Counted from the first letter of the stretch, positions 50,593-59,850 are shown. The stretch: DNA of 64,000 nucleotides from an uncultured Collinsella sp. (GCA_900541205.1 UQIV01000001.1:62001-126000), one strand, 5' to 3'. Notes: generated by a model from the letters alone, not told the origin. Translations and numbers: made by a program.

Positions 50593-51534
50593 GTGCCGGA
50601 GAACCAAGAACATACCGAAGCTACTCCCTCGTCGCTCGCTGTGGTGGCGGGGGAGTATCTCGATTACCTTGCGGTCGAGCGGGGTTTGGCGCGCAATACG
50701 ATTGCTGCCTACCGTCGTGACCTGACGACGTACTGCGCCTATCTGGAGCGGGCGGGCATTGTGTCTTTTGAAGAGGTGACCCGTCAGGTCGTGGAGGACT
50801 TTGTTGCCGATCGCCGCGACGGAGGCTATTCCGACGCCTCGGTGGAGCGCGCGCTTGCTGCCGTGAAGGGCCTGCATGCCTTTTTGGTGCGCGATGGGGC
50901 CGTGGCCCAAAACCCGACGGCGGCGTTGCGCCTGCCCAAAAAGGCAGATCGCCTGCCGGAATACCTTTCGGTGGAGGACGTCTCGGCACTGCTGGATCAA
51001 GACTTTCCCGAGGGCGAGATGGGACTGCGCGATCACGCCATCTTGGAAGTGCTTTACGGTTGCGGCTTGCGCGTGAGTGAGCTGGTTGGGCTCGATGTGG
51101 GCGATATCCATATCGATGACGGGTTTGTCCTGGTGCGCGGTAAGGGCTCCAAGGAGCGTCTGGCCCCGTTGGTGGGAAGCGCGGCGCGTGCCCTGACACA
51201 CTATCTAGGTGACGGGCGCACTCTCCTGGCCGCCCATGCTCACGGGACGGAGACCTCGGCGGTCTTTTTAAATAAGAACGGACGTCGCCTGTCGCGTCAG
51301 GCCGTGCATGCGATATGCGAGCGGTATGGGCGCCAGGTGGGGCTGGTGGGGCTCCATCCCCATACCTTGCGCCACTCCTTTGCCACCCATATGCTCGCGG
51401 GCGGTGCCGACCTGCGTGTGCTACAGGAGATTTTGGGCCATGCCGATATTTCGACCACGCAGGTCTACACGCATGTCGACCGCACGCAACTGACCGAGGT
51501 CTATCTGGCGGCGCATCCGCTGGCACAGCGCTAG
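50593..51534 (+). CDS. xerD: Tyrosine recombinase XerD
   Basis: A 313-residue site-specific recombinase that resolves chromosome dimers at dif with its partner. The SAM-like N-terminal core-binding domain spans about 15-100. The catalytic domain has GCGLRVSELVGLD (first Arg near 157), KGSKERL, HPHTLRHSFATHML (His and Arg) and HADISTTQVYTHV with the nucleophile Tyr near 292. The start is GTG 50593, almost touching pyrG, so the two are coupled. No XerC is in the window and no phage or integron context suggests a mobile integrase. Confidence 0.92.
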   Translation: MPENQEHTEATPSSLAVVAGEYLDYLAVERGLARNTIAAYRRDLTTYCAYLERAGIVSFEEVTRQVVEDFVADRRDGGYSDASVERALAAVKGLHAFLVRDGAVAQNPTAALRLPKKADRLPEYLSVEDVSALLDQDFPEGEMGLRDHAILEVLYGCGLRVSELVGLDVGDIHIDDGFVLVRGKGSKERLAPLVGSAARALTHYLGDGRTLLAAHAHGTETSAVFLNKNGRRLSRQAVHAICERYGRQVGLVGLHPHTLRHSFATHMLAGGADLRVLQEILGHADISTTQVYTHVDRTQLTEVYLAAHPLAQR

Positions 51535-51567
51535 CACCTCGCTGACCTGCATATTTATAAATATTAA

Positions 51568-51636
51568 AGGGGACGGGCCCCAGATTGCCGAGACGCACTT
51601 TTGCGCGCATGGGCAATCTGGGGCCCGTCCCATTTT
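51568..51636 (+). terminator. GGGACGG-bounded palindromic terminator after xerD
   Basis: GGGACGGGCCCCAGATTGCC and GGCAATCTGGGGCCCGTCCC are a perfect inverted repeat (about 20 bp) with a 21-nt loop, followed by ATTTTTC. Confidence 0.9.
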
Positions 51637-51729
51637 TCGCCAGACATCGACGCGGTGGTGGGCCGTGTGTGCCGTGGGTGGGGGAGTTTGGGGGCGATGT
51701 GAACGGCGTGTAAAGGGACGTAAAAATCA

Positions 51730-51755
51730 CCTCAAGGTCAACTTGAAGGTTGAGG
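51730..51755. promoter_or_regulatory. MerR/SoxR-box-like palindrome before the division cluster
   Basis: CCTCAA (51730) and TTGAGG (ending 51755) enclose TCAAG-GTCAA-CTTGA. It resembles the element at 8723-8770. Confidence 0.45.
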
Positions 51756-51798
51756 TTCACGGACGTGGTTCTACAGGTGGCATCCCGCCTCTGCTGCA

Positions 51799-51852
51799 AA
51801 CACAACATATTGTGTTTTCGAACATATGCTCGGGGGTGTTTTACAACATATT
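51799..51852. promoter_or_regulatory. LexA-box-like site and CAACATATTG direct repeats
   Basis: CGAACATATGCTCG (51819-51832) differs at one position from the Gram-positive SOS box CGAAC-N4-GTTCG. It is flanked by ACAACATATTG copies about 41 bp apart. No clear -35/-10 pair could be fixed. Confidence 0.45.
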
Positions 51853-51912
51853 GGGAGTGGAGTGGTGGGGCGGGGTGGGGGAAGGGGTGGGGAAAGGTGT
51901 TGAAAAATGGGG
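51852..51912 (+). promoter_or_regulatory. Cluster of TGGG boxes, probable MraZ binding region
   Basis: TGGGA at 51852 and TGGGG at 51866, 51876, 51888 and 51908 lie just upstream of mraZ. MraZ represses its own operon through repeated TGGGN-type boxes about one helical turn apart. The spacing here is 14, 10, 12 and 20 bp, so only part fits. Confidence 0.5.
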
Positions 51913-51996
51913 CGGTTCCCCATATTATTGATGACGTCGACAGGCGGGGTGGTTCCCCGCGTACGTGCCATCTGAGTAACCGAGGGGAGGGCGCAC

Positions 51997-52431
51997 ATGG
52001 GAATGACGGGTGCATACGAGCGCAATCTCGATGCAAAAGGTCGTCTATCCCTGCCTGCACCCCTTCGCGAGGAGCTTGGAGAGCACGTTCGCGTGTTCAA
52101 AGCCCTGGATGTCGATGCTCTGTACGTGTTCTCTGCCGAGGCCTTCGATAAGTGGGTCGAAGGACTCTTCGCGGGTCGTGAGGGCCACGAGGGTTTTAAC
52201 CCGCGTGACATCAACGACCAGAAGCTCATGAGGGCGATCAACAAGCGCACCACGTCGATGGATGTGGACAGCGCGGGTCGTATCGGTCTTTCTGAGTCTC
52301 TCCGCAAGCAGGCGAACCTCGACCGCGAGGTCACGGTTGTGGGCAACTACGACCACCTTGAGGTTTGGGACCGCGCTACGGCCGATGAGGACGATGACGA
52401 CGAGGCCCTGCTGGACCTCTTCTTCTCGTAA
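51997..52431 (+). CDS. mraZ: Transcriptional regulator MraZ
   Basis: A 144-residue protein with two AbrB/SpoVT-like MraZ halves: MTGAYERNLDAKGRLSLPAPLREELGEH and TTSMDVDSAGRIGLSESLRKQANLDREVTVVGNYDHLEVW, each with the DxxGR signature. It forms a ring and usually represses the dcw cluster that it heads. GGGGAGGG lies ahead of the ATG. The C-terminus is acidic (DEDDDDEALLDLFF). Upstream TGGG repeats are the expected target. Confidence 0.95.
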   Translation: MGMTGAYERNLDAKGRLSLPAPLREELGEHVRVFKALDVDALYVFSAEAFDKWVEGLFAGREGHEGFNPRDINDQKLMRAINKRTTSMDVDSAGRIGLSESLRKQANLDREVTVVGNYDHLEVWDRATADEDDDDEALLDLFFS

Positions 52432-52451
52432 GGGCAAGGCACGAGTAACGG

Positions 52452-53417
52452 ATGGAGCGTGGGATCTTGACACAAGAATATCGGCATGAACCTGTCATGC
52501 TCGGCGAAGTGCTTGAGTCGCTGCAGCTAAAGAGCGGCTCCGTCGTCTGCGACTGCACCCTTGGCGGTGCCGGCCATTCGGTAAAGATGGCCGCGCAGGT
52601 GGGGGAGACCGGCCTTTTGCTCGGCGTCGATCAGGACGACATGGCCCTCGAGGCCGCTGGCGCCCGTCTGGACCGCGAGGTTCCCGGCGTACCGCACCAG
52701 CTGCTGAAGGGCAACTTCGGCGACTTGGACGAGCTGCTTTGCTCGGCCGAGGTGCCCGGGGTCGATGGCTTCCTGTTCGACTTGGGCGTTTCGTCGCCGC
52801 AACTCGATATCCCTGGCAGGGGCTTTTCGTACAACGAGGACGCCCCATTGGACATGCGGATGGATCCGGGTAACAACACCTTAAACGCAGCTGAGGTCAT
52901 CAACACCTATAACGAACACGACCTCGCCCGGATTCTACGCGTCTACGGCGAAGAGAAGTTCGCCTCGCAGATCGCGCGCGAGATCGTGCGCCGCCGCGAG
53001 CATGAGCCGATCGAAACCACCGGCCAGTTTGTCGAGATCATCAAGGCTGGTATCCCCGCTGCCGCTCGTCGGCATGGCGGACACCCAGCCAAGAAGAGTT
53101 TCCAGGCCATTCGCATCGAGGTCAATCACGAACTCGATGTGCTCGAGCGAGGGCTTGACGCCGCCACAAGGTGGCTCAACCCGGGCGGACGCATCTGCGT
53201 CATCTCGTATCACTCGCTCGAGGACCGTATCGTAAAGAACCACTTTAAGGAGATGAGCCAGGGGTGCACGTGTCCGCCGGAGATTCCGGTGTGCGTGTGC
53301 GGCAACGTGCCGATACTCAAGGTCATCACCCGCAAACCCCTGGTTGCCCAACCCGATGAGGTTGCGCGCAACCCTCGGGCGAGATCAGCCAAGATCCGCG
53401 TGGCGCAGCGTCTGTAG
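52452..53417 (+). CDS. rsmH: 16S rRNA m4C1402 methyltransferase RsmH
   Basis: A 321-residue SAM-dependent enzyme that N4-methylates C1402 of 16S rRNA. EPVMLGEVLESL is followed by the SAM motif CTLGGAGHSVKM, GVDQDDMALEAA, FLFDLGVSSPQLD and C-terminal VISYHSLEDRIVKNHF. Order and spacing after mraZ (20 bp) are standard for dcw clusters. The start could be ATG 52452 or TTG 52467. Confidence 0.96.
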   Translation: MERGILTQEYRHEPVMLGEVLESLQLKSGSVVCDCTLGGAGHSVKMAAQVGETGLLLGVDQDDMALEAAGARLDREVPGVPHQLLKGNFGDLDELLCSAEVPGVDGFLFDLGVSSPQLDIPGRGFSYNEDAPLDMRMDPGNNTLNAAEVINTYNEHDLARILRVYGEEKFASQIAREIVRRREHEPIETTGQFVEIIKAGIPAAARRHGGHPAKKSFQAIRIEVNHELDVLERGLDAATRWLNPGGRICVISYHSLEDRIVKNHFKEMSQGCTCPPEIPVCVCGNVPILKVITRKPLVAQPDEVARNPRARSAKIRVAQRL

Positions 53418-53507
53418 ACGCGACCGCGCGATATTGGACCTCCCGCTCGCACCATAAACGAAGCTTAGACACACTACCAACGTACTCGGGATGGGAGGCG
53501 GCATATC

Positions 53508-53978
53508 ATGGGCTACAACACCTCAAACGCAGCACTCGCCTATGATATGAACGCCATGCCCGCCTATCGTGAGGCACCGCAGGCCCCCGTTGCTCCCCGC
53601 GAGCAGCGCACGCCGCGCTTTGATGTCTACACGGGCGCGGGCCGTCAGGCAAACCAGGCGGTAAGCCCGGTTTTCATGAGCGTTCTTAAAACGTTTTGCA
53701 TCATTGCGGCCATCTTCATGACGATCGGTGTCGCCCGCGTGGCGCTCGCCGGCGTTACGGCCCAGGTGCTCAACAGCAACGCCGCGCTTACCAACACGCT
53801 CGAGAAGGCGACCGACGAGAGCTCTGACCTGGAGGTCATGCATTCGGTCTATGGTGCCGACACGCGCATTCGCGACCTTGCGGGCGCTTATGGCATGGTG
53901 GAGCCCAGCGAGAGCGTTACACTTGATTTTTCGCAGGATGCAGCCGCGGGCGCTAGCTCGACCGCGACCGCTCAGTAA
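53508..53978 (+). CDS. FtsL-like small division membrane protein
   Basis: A 156-residue bitopic membrane protein: a cytosolic N-terminus of about 55 residues rich in Ala, Pro and Arg, one helix at about 57-82 (VFMSVLKTFCIIAAIFMTIGVARVALAG), then a short outer segment with heptad-like QVLNSNAALTNTLEKATDESSDLEVM and an Ala/Ser-rich tail. Sequence similarity alone is too weak to name it, but size, topology, coiled coil and position between rsmH and ftsI are those of FtsL, which recruits FtsI/FtsW at the septum. Confidence 0.75.
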   Translation: MGYNTSNAALAYDMNAMPAYREAPQAPVAPREQRTPRFDVYTGAGRQANQAVSPVFMSVLKTFCIIAAIFMTIGVARVALAGVTAQVLNSNAALTNTLEKATDESSDLEVMHSVYGADTRIRDLAGAYGMVEPSESVTLDFSQDAAAGASSTATAQ

Positions 53979-53995
53979 CAAGACGGTAGCTGAGT

Positions 53996-55861
53996 ATGAC
54001 AAATGACTATCGCCGCGGCTCCGACGGGGGTCGCGGTTCTGGACGTCCCTCATCGCGGGGACGTTCTGGTTATCAAGGAACGGGTCGGCCATCTTACAAC
54101 GCGAGGCCGTCCTATGGCAACGACCCTGCGTCGCGTCTCCGTGGCTCGAGTGGTCCTCAAATGCATAACACCAGACCGCGCAAGAGCTCGTCGACCGAAT
54201 GGCTCACGGGCACGCCGCTGCCCCGTCGCAAAGCCGTCATGGGCTTCATCGGGCTTGGCTTGGGTTTGGGCGCCCTTCGCCTTGCCGACTATCAAATCGT
54301 GGAAGCCGATAAGTTGCGCGACCGCGCCGATGCACGTCGCTTGCTTGCGCAGACGCTGTATGCCAAGCGCGGTACCATCTACGACCGTAACGGCAACGTG
54401 CTGACGTCGTCGGTCGAATGCCGCAACATCGCCGTGAATCCTCAGCTTATCGAGGACGTTGACAAGACGGTGTCGGCGCTGGTCAAAGCTACGGGAATCG
54501 ATAAAAAGACCTGTCGCGAGCTCGTTGAGTCGGATGGCACCTGGGTGTATATCAAACGTCAGGTGGACGAGGACGATGTCGCGGCGCTGGAGAAGAAGAA
54601 CCTGCCTGGCGTGCTCTTTGAGCAGGCCATGAAGCGCGTGTACCCCTACGGCAACCTGGCATCGCAGGTGCTTGGCGTGGTAAACGTGGACAACGACGGT
54701 CTGACGGGCCTCGAAAAACAGTACAACAAGCTTTTGACCGGAACGAACGGTTCGCTGGTGCGCGAGCGGGCGAGGGACGGTAGCTATATCGCGGGCGGCG
54801 CCTATAAGAAGGTTGCCGCGGTGGACGGCGTGGACATCGTGACGACGCTCGATGTCAATATCCAGCGTGCCGCCGAGGACGCCCTGGCCGAGGCGGTCGA
54901 AAAGACCAAGGCCAAGAATGGCTCGGCCCTGGTCACCGATCCCACGACGGGCGAGATTCTGGCGGCATGCTCGTATCCGACATATGACCAGACCGATCTG
55001 GAAAATGCCAAGACCGAGGACATGAACTTGCGCCTGGTTACCGATGCCTACGAGCCCGGCTCGGTCTTTAAGACGCTCGTGGCAGGTGCCGGCTTCGACT
55101 TGGGTGCCGTGCGTTCGAGCACGTCGTTTGAGGTACCGGCGAGCATTAAGGTTGGCGACGACACCGTTACCGACGTCGATAAGCGCGACTACACCATGAC
55201 CATGGACGTGCGCGAGATGATGCGCCGTTCGTCCAATGTGGGCTTTGTCCTGGTGGGACGCAAGATCGGTGCAGATGATTTTGCCACCTATGTGGACAAG
55301 TGGGGTATCGGTCATAGCTCCGGTGTCGATTTTCCGGGTGAGAGCCTGGGCATCGTCAAGGAGCGCGACCAGTACGACGGCGCCACGCTGGGCTCGATGA
55401 GCTTTGGCCAGGCGCTGTCCGTCTCGCCGATTGAGGTCGCACGTGCCGTGGGCGGCATCGCGAACGGCGGCGTGATGATGACTCCGCACTTCTATAAGTC
55501 CAGCAAGGGCGATGAGAAGGACTGGGGCGAAGGCGAGCGTGCGATTTCGGAGGACGCTGCCGCCCAGGTGACATCGTGCATGCAGACGGTCGTGTCCGAA
55601 GGCACGGGCGTTGGCGGTGCGGTCGATGGCTATGACGTGGCGGGCAAGACCGGTACGGCCGAGCGTGCTGACGAGAACGGCGGTTACCTCAAGGAGAACT
55701 ACATGTCGTCCTTTATGGGCTTTGCGCCGGCACAATCGCCCAAGGTGCTGTGCTATATCACACTCGATGGAACGCCGAGCGGCTCGGATGCCGCCGCGGT
55801 GCCATTCCAGTCCATTATGGCCAACGCACTCGACGTGCTGGGTATCCCGCGCACGAAGTAG
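53996..55861 (+). CDS. ftsI: Septal penicillin-binding protein FtsI (PBP3)
   Basis: A 621-residue class B PBP that cross-links septal peptidoglycan. A basic, Gly/Ser/Arg-rich cytosolic N-terminus of about 75 residues precedes one membrane helix (AVMGFIGLGLGLGALRLADY). The dimerisation domain begins with RGTIYDRNGNVL. The transpeptidase has EPGSVFKTL (catalytic Ser in SxxK near 350), the SSN motif in RRSSNVGFV and AGKTGTAE near 535. No PASTA domains are present. It follows the FtsL-like gene by 17 bp. Confidence 0.95.
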   Translation: MTNDYRRGSDGGRGSGRPSSRGRSGYQGTGRPSYNARPSYGNDPASRLRGSSGPQMHNTRPRKSSSTEWLTGTPLPRRKAVMGFIGLGLGLGALRLADYQIVEADKLRDRADARRLLAQTLYAKRGTIYDRNGNVLTSSVECRNIAVNPQLIEDVDKTVSALVKATGIDKKTCRELVESDGTWVYIKRQVDEDDVAALEKKNLPGVLFEQAMKRVYPYGNLASQVLGVVNVDNDGLTGLEKQYNKLLTGTNGSLVRERARDGSYIAGGAYKKVAAVDGVDIVTTLDVNIQRAAEDALAEAVEKTKAKNGSALVTDPTTGEILAACSYPTYDQTDLENAKTEDMNLRLVTDAYEPGSVFKTLVAGAGFDLGAVRSSTSFEVPASIKVGDDTVTDVDKRDYTMTMDVREMMRRSSNVGFVLVGRKIGADDFATYVDKWGIGHSSGVDFPGESLGIVKERDQYDGATLGSMSFGQALSVSPIEVARAVGGIANGGVMMTPHFYKSSKGDEKDWGEGERAISEDAAAQVTSCMQTVVSEGTGVGGAVDGYDVAGKTGTAERADENGGYLKENYMSSFMGFAPAQSPKVLCYITLDGTPSGSDAAAVPFQSIMANALDVLGIPRTK

Positions 55862-55943
55862 GGGGTTACAATCTTGAGCGTGGTCTGCCGTTTGATCTGA
55901 AGGGTGTTCACATGCCCTGCACCACGCGCGCATGGCACTGGGA

Positions 55944-55986
55944 TACAATACGCCGATAGCATTATTAGGTTTACAGGGGAGCTGCA
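55944..55986 (+). promoter_or_regulatory. Possible internal promoter before murF
   Basis: GGGATACAAT gives a good -10 (55944-55949) without a recognisable -35, in the 125-bp ftsI-murF gap where murE stands in many genomes. AGGGGAGCTGCA ahead of the ATG is the ribosome binding site. Confidence 0.35.
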
Positions 55987-57411
55987 ATGATAGAGATCGC
56001 CGTCAACAACCTCGCGGCCTCAACGGGGGCCCGAACCGTGACGGAAGAAGTCGATCGGGTATGCCGCGGGTGCGTTATCGACTCGCGTCAGGTCGAGGAG
56101 GGGACGATCTTTGTCGCCTTCCCCGGCGAAAAGGTCGACGGCAATGATTTTGCCTCCCGTGCCATCGAGTCGGGTGCCGGTGCCGTTGTGATGACGCGCG
56201 AGCCCGATGCCGAGCTGGTTTCGTTGGCGCAGGACAAGGGATGCGCCATCTTGCTGACCGACGACCCCGAGGAGTTCTTGCTGCGCCTGGCGCATGTATA
56301 TCGTTTGGAGCTTGGCTGCCTGGTCGTCGGCATTACCGGTTCGATTGGCAAGACGACGACCAAGGACGTGCTCGCCGCCGTGCTCGCCAAGCGTTATCGC
56401 GTCTGGGCCACGAAGGGCAATTTCAACAACTTGATCGGCATGCCGCTCACGGTGCTTTCCGCTCCGGCCGATACCGAGGTCCTGGTGCTCGAGATGGGCA
56501 TGAACCATTTTCATGAGATTGAGCGCCTGTCCCAGTCTGCCAACCCCAATCTTGCCATCGTGAGCAAGATCGGAACCTCCCACATCGGTATCCTGGGCAG
56601 CCGCGAGAACATCGCCCGTGCCAAGTCCGAGATTGTCCAGGGCATGTGCGCCGCCGGCGACTTCTCGCCGCTGCTGGTTTTGGGCGGCGAGGACGACTTT
56701 ACGCCGTTCATTCGCGATACGTTCGCCCAGCCTGCGGGTATTGACGTGATGCTGGCCGGTGTCTCGGACGACGACGAGGTCCGCGCGCGCGACATTCGCG
56801 TCGACGACGAGGGCCATCCGGTCTTTACGCTCGACTTTGGTCAGGGCGACACGGTCGATACCATGTTGGCTATTCCCGGTGTGCAGTCCGTGCCCAATGC
56901 CGTCAAGGCCGCCGCGGTCGCCTATCGTCTGGGCGTGACGCCCGAGCAGATCGATGCTGCCTTTAGGGGCCTTACGATCACCGGTCACCGTCAGGAGATC
57001 AAGCGCGCCAAGAGCGGAGCACGCATCATCGACGACTCCTATAACGCCAGTGCCGAGTCTATGGCTGCCGGCCTCGATTTGTTGTGCTCGCTCATCTGTG
57101 ACGGTTCGCGCATGGCGATCCTGGGCGAGATGGGCGAGATGGGTGACGAGGCTCCCCGCATGCATGAGCTCGTGGGCGCCTATGCCGCCGCCAAGAAGCT
57201 CGACATGCTCGCGTGCGTCGGCGGCGAGCTGGCTCAGCTCATGGCCGATGCCGCACGTATGATGGGTATGGATGAGGACCGCATCCAGGTGTTCTCCGAT
57301 TATCAGCAGGTGCTCGACCGCATGGGCGGCGCGCTTGAAAATCATGATGTTGTACTGGTCAAGGGTTCCCGTTTTGTTGAGCTCGACCGCTTTGTGGAAG
57401 GTGTGTGCTAG
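55987..57411 (+). CDS. murF: UDP-MurNAc-tripeptide:D-Ala-D-Ala ligase (MurF)
   Basis: A 474-residue Mur ligase that adds D-Ala-D-Ala to the UDP-MurNAc tripeptide. VCRGCVIDSRQVEEGTIFVAFPGEKVDGNDF is the N-terminal substrate domain, GITGSIGKTTTKD near 117 the ATP-binding loop, MGMNHFHEIERLS the central motif, and DDSYNASAESMAAGLDLL the C-terminal junction typical of MurF. The gene stops 3 bp before mraY. Confidence 0.96.
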   Translation: MIEIAVNNLAASTGARTVTEEVDRVCRGCVIDSRQVEEGTIFVAFPGEKVDGNDFASRAIESGAGAVVMTREPDAELVSLAQDKGCAILLTDDPEEFLLRLAHVYRLELGCLVVGITGSIGKTTTKDVLAAVLAKRYRVWATKGNFNNLIGMPLTVLSAPADTEVLVLEMGMNHFHEIERLSQSANPNLAIVSKIGTSHIGILGSRENIARAKSEIVQGMCAAGDFSPLLVLGGEDDFTPFIRDTFAQPAGIDVMLAGVSDDDEVRARDIRVDDEGHPVFTLDFGQGDTVDTMLAIPGVQSVPNAVKAAAVAYRLGVTPEQIDAAFRGLTITGHRQEIKRAKSGARIIDDSYNASAESMAAGLDLLCSLICDGSRMAILGEMGEMGDEAPRMHELVGAYAAAKKLDMLACVGGELAQLMADAARMMGMDEDRIQVFSDYQQVLDRMGGALENHDVVLVKGSRFVELDRFVEGVC

Positions 57412-57414
57412 CCC

Positions 57415-58434
57415 ATGTTCGGCAATCCCTCGTATCCTACGTATCAGGCCTTTTTGGGACTTGGCATCGCTGCCGCCATTGCGCTGCTGCTTATGCCGTG
57501 GTGGATCAAGCTGCTGAAGGTCGAGGGTATCGGCCAGCAGGTCCGAGCCGACGGCCCCAAGCGTCATTTGATTAAACAGGGTACGCCGACCATGGGCGGC
57601 GTCATCATCCTTGTCGCGATCTCGCTGACCTGCCTGCTGATGGGCAAGCTCACCACCGAGCTCGTGCTCGTGCTGCTTGCCACGCTGGCCACCGGCGTTC
57701 TGGGTCTCATCGACGACCTGACCTCCGTCACGCATGGTCGCTCGCTCGGCCTGACGCCTCACGCCAAGATGATCGGTCTGACCATCATCTGCGTCACCTT
57801 TACCGTGCTCGCCGTCAATTGGTGCGGCGTCGCCCCCGAGATTCGTTTTCCCGGCGGCCTGACGATTGACCTCGGTGTTCTTTCGACCACCATCTGCGGC
57901 CTTTCGTTCCCGTGGCTCTACATTGTATTTTGCTGGCTGATGATTGCTGGTCTTTCCAATGCCGTGAACCTGACCGATGGTCTGGACGGCCTTGCCGGTG
58001 GCACTTCCATGATCGCCATGCTCGCCATGGCCGCCATGGCGTTTTTGCACGGTGACGTGAACCTGTCCATCTTCTGCACGGCGTGCGCCGGTGCCTGCCT
58101 GGGCTTTTTGTGGTTCAACTGCTACCCGGCGAGCATCTTTATGGGCGATACCGGCTCACTTGCCCTGGGTGCCGCTTTTGCCTGCACCTCCATCATGACC
58201 AACACCGAAGTCGTTTCCCTCATCATCGGCGGTCTGTTTATCGTCGAGACTCTGTCGGTCATGATCCAGGTTGTCTATTTCCACTTTACGCACAAGCGCG
58301 TCTTCCTTATGGCGCCCATTCATCATCATTTCGAAAAGAAGGGCTGGGCCGAGACCAAGGTCGTTATCCGTTTTTGGATTATCGCCGCGGCCTTTGGCGC
58401 CGTTGGCCTCGCCCTGTTCTTCCAGTTGGGATAG
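57415..58434 (+). CDS. mraY: Phospho-N-acetylmuramoyl-pentapeptide transferase (MraY)
   Basis: A 339-residue polytopic membrane enzyme that makes lipid I by transferring phospho-MurNAc-pentapeptide to undecaprenyl phosphate. About ten helices; GTPTMGG near 59, DDLTSVTHGRSLGL near 103 with the Asp pair, NAVNLTDGLDGLAGG near 180, FMGDTGSLALG near 242 and HHHFEKKGW near 303 are all present. It lies between murF and murD with tight spacing. Confidence 0.97.
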   Translation: MFGNPSYPTYQAFLGLGIAAAIALLLMPWWIKLLKVEGIGQQVRADGPKRHLIKQGTPTMGGVIILVAISLTCLLMGKLTTELVLVLLATLATGVLGLIDDLTSVTHGRSLGLTPHAKMIGLTIICVTFTVLAVNWCGVAPEIRFPGGLTIDLGVLSTTICGLSFPWLYIVFCWLMIAGLSNAVNLTDGLDGLAGGTSMIAMLAMAAMAFLHGDVNLSIFCTACAGACLGFLWFNCYPASIFMGDTGSLALGAAFACTSIMTNTEVVSLIIGGLFIVETLSVMIQVVYFHFTHKRVFLMAPIHHHFEKKGWAETKVVIRFWIIAAAFGAVGLALFFQLG

Positions 58435-58443
58435 TGGTCTTTC

Positions 58444-59850
58444 ATGCCTCTTGCTGATGTCTTTAGCCTGCTTGTTTTGGGGCAGGGTAAATCCGGTCTC
58501 GATGTCGCCCGTTGGGCGTTGGCTCACCCCGAGCGCGTGAGCGCCACGACCGTGTATGGCGGCGGTAGCTCCGAGCCCAATGACGCCACGCGTGCGCTCG
58601 AGGCGCAGGGCGCGTCGTTTGTCTACGGCACCGAGCAGGTCGAGGGTGCCTATGACGTGTGCGTGACATGCCCGGGTATCTCGGAGTTCTCGGCCTTCTT
58701 TAAGGCTGGGCGTGAGCATGCCGCTCAGATTATGGGCGAGCCCGAGTTTGCCTATTGCCTGTCTCCCCAAAATTGGATCGCCATCACGGGCACCAACGGC
58801 AAGACAACTACTACGTCGCTGACCGATTATCTGCTCAAGGCCGCCGGTGAAGCCAGCGTGGCCGTCGGCAATATCGGTGAGCCGCCGGTGAACGAGATCG
58901 ACGGCCGCGCACACAATGAGTGGTTTGTGGCCGAGCTGTCGAGTTATCAGATTGCTACGACCGCCGAGCTTCATCCTCGCGTGGCGGTACTGCTCAACAT
59001 CACGCCCGACCACCTGGGCTGGCACAAGAGCCACAAGAACTATGCGCTTGCCAAGATCAAGTTGTTCGAGAATATGGTCGACGACGACCTCGTGGTTATC
59101 GATGTTGAGGATGCCGGCATCCATGAGTTCGATGAGTACATCTACACGCCGGGTCGCCGCATCTGCAAGGTCGCTTTTGACGAGCCCGAGGGTGCAGACG
59201 CCGCCTTTGTGCGCGACGGCAAGATGGTCGTCCGCCTGAAGGGTGTCGAGACTCAGCTTGTCGCCACGTCCGAGCTCAAGATCTCGGGCCATCACAATGT
59301 CATCAATGCCCTATGTGCCGCCACGGCTGCTCTGGCCGTCGGTGCCGATCCCGAGGGCGTTTGCCGCGGTTTGGCATCGTTCCAGCCACTCGAACACCGC
59401 GTTGAGCCCTGTGGCGAGATCGATGGCGTGCGCTACGTTAACGATTCCAAGGCAACGAACACCGATGCAGTCGAAAAGGCTCTGACGGCGTTTCCCGACG
59501 ACGACGTGATCTTGCTGCTCGGCGGCCACGATAAGGGCACGCCGCTTGCGGACTTTGCCCGCGTCGTTATGGACAACGTGCGCTCGGTCGTTTGCTTTGG
59601 CGATGCGCGCGAGCGCTTTACTGCCGCTATGGACGAGGCCGATGTCGATGGTGACGTGGATATCGCCCAGGCCGATGATCTGCGCGATGCCGTTGACGTT
59701 GCCCGCTCGCTCTCGAGCCGCGGCGACGTGATCCTGCTTTCGCCCGCCTGCTCTTCGTTCGACGAGTTCTCGGGCTACGAGGAGCGCGGTCGCGTGTTTA
59801 AGGACTACGTGGCCCAGCTTGCCGCAGCAGCGAAATCGCAAACGGAATAG
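58444..59850 (+). CDS. murD: UDP-N-acetylmuramoylalanine:D-glutamate ligase (MurD)
   Basis: A 468-residue Mur ligase that adds D-Glu. LLVLGQGKSGLDVARWAL starts the UDP-binding domain, GTNGKTTTTSLTDYLLKAAG near 117 is the ATP loop, ELSSYQI and LNITPDHLGWHKS are central motifs, and YVNDSKATNTDAVEKAL the C-terminal junction. The length is slightly above the usual 440-450. Confidence 0.95.
   Translation: MPLADVFSLLVLGQGKSGLDVARWALAHPERVSATTVYGGGSSEPNDATRALEAQGASFVYGTEQVEGAYDVCVTCPGISEFSAFFKAGREHAAQIMGEPEFAYCLSPQNWIAITGTNGKTTTTSLTDYLLKAAGEASVAVGNIGEPPVNEIDGRAHNEWFVAELSSYQIATTAELHPRVAVLLNITPDHLGWHKSHKNYALAKIKLFENMVDDDLVVIDVEDAGIHEFDEYIYTPGRRICKVAFDEPEGADAAFVRDGKMVVRLKGVETQLVATSELKISGHHNVINALCAATAALAVGADPEGVCRGLASFQPLEHRVEPCGEIDGVRYVNDSKATNTDAVEKALTAFPDDDVILLLGGHDKGTPLADFARVVMDNVRSVVCFGDARERFTAAMDEADVDGDVDIAQADDLRDAVDVARSLSSRGDVILLSPACSSFDEFSGYEERGRVFKDYVAQLAAAAKSQTE

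Noticed and set aside
54050..58050. Long minus-strand frames opposite ftsI, murF and mraY
   Set aside because: His/Arg/Gly-rich shadows of conserved dcw genes without start signals.
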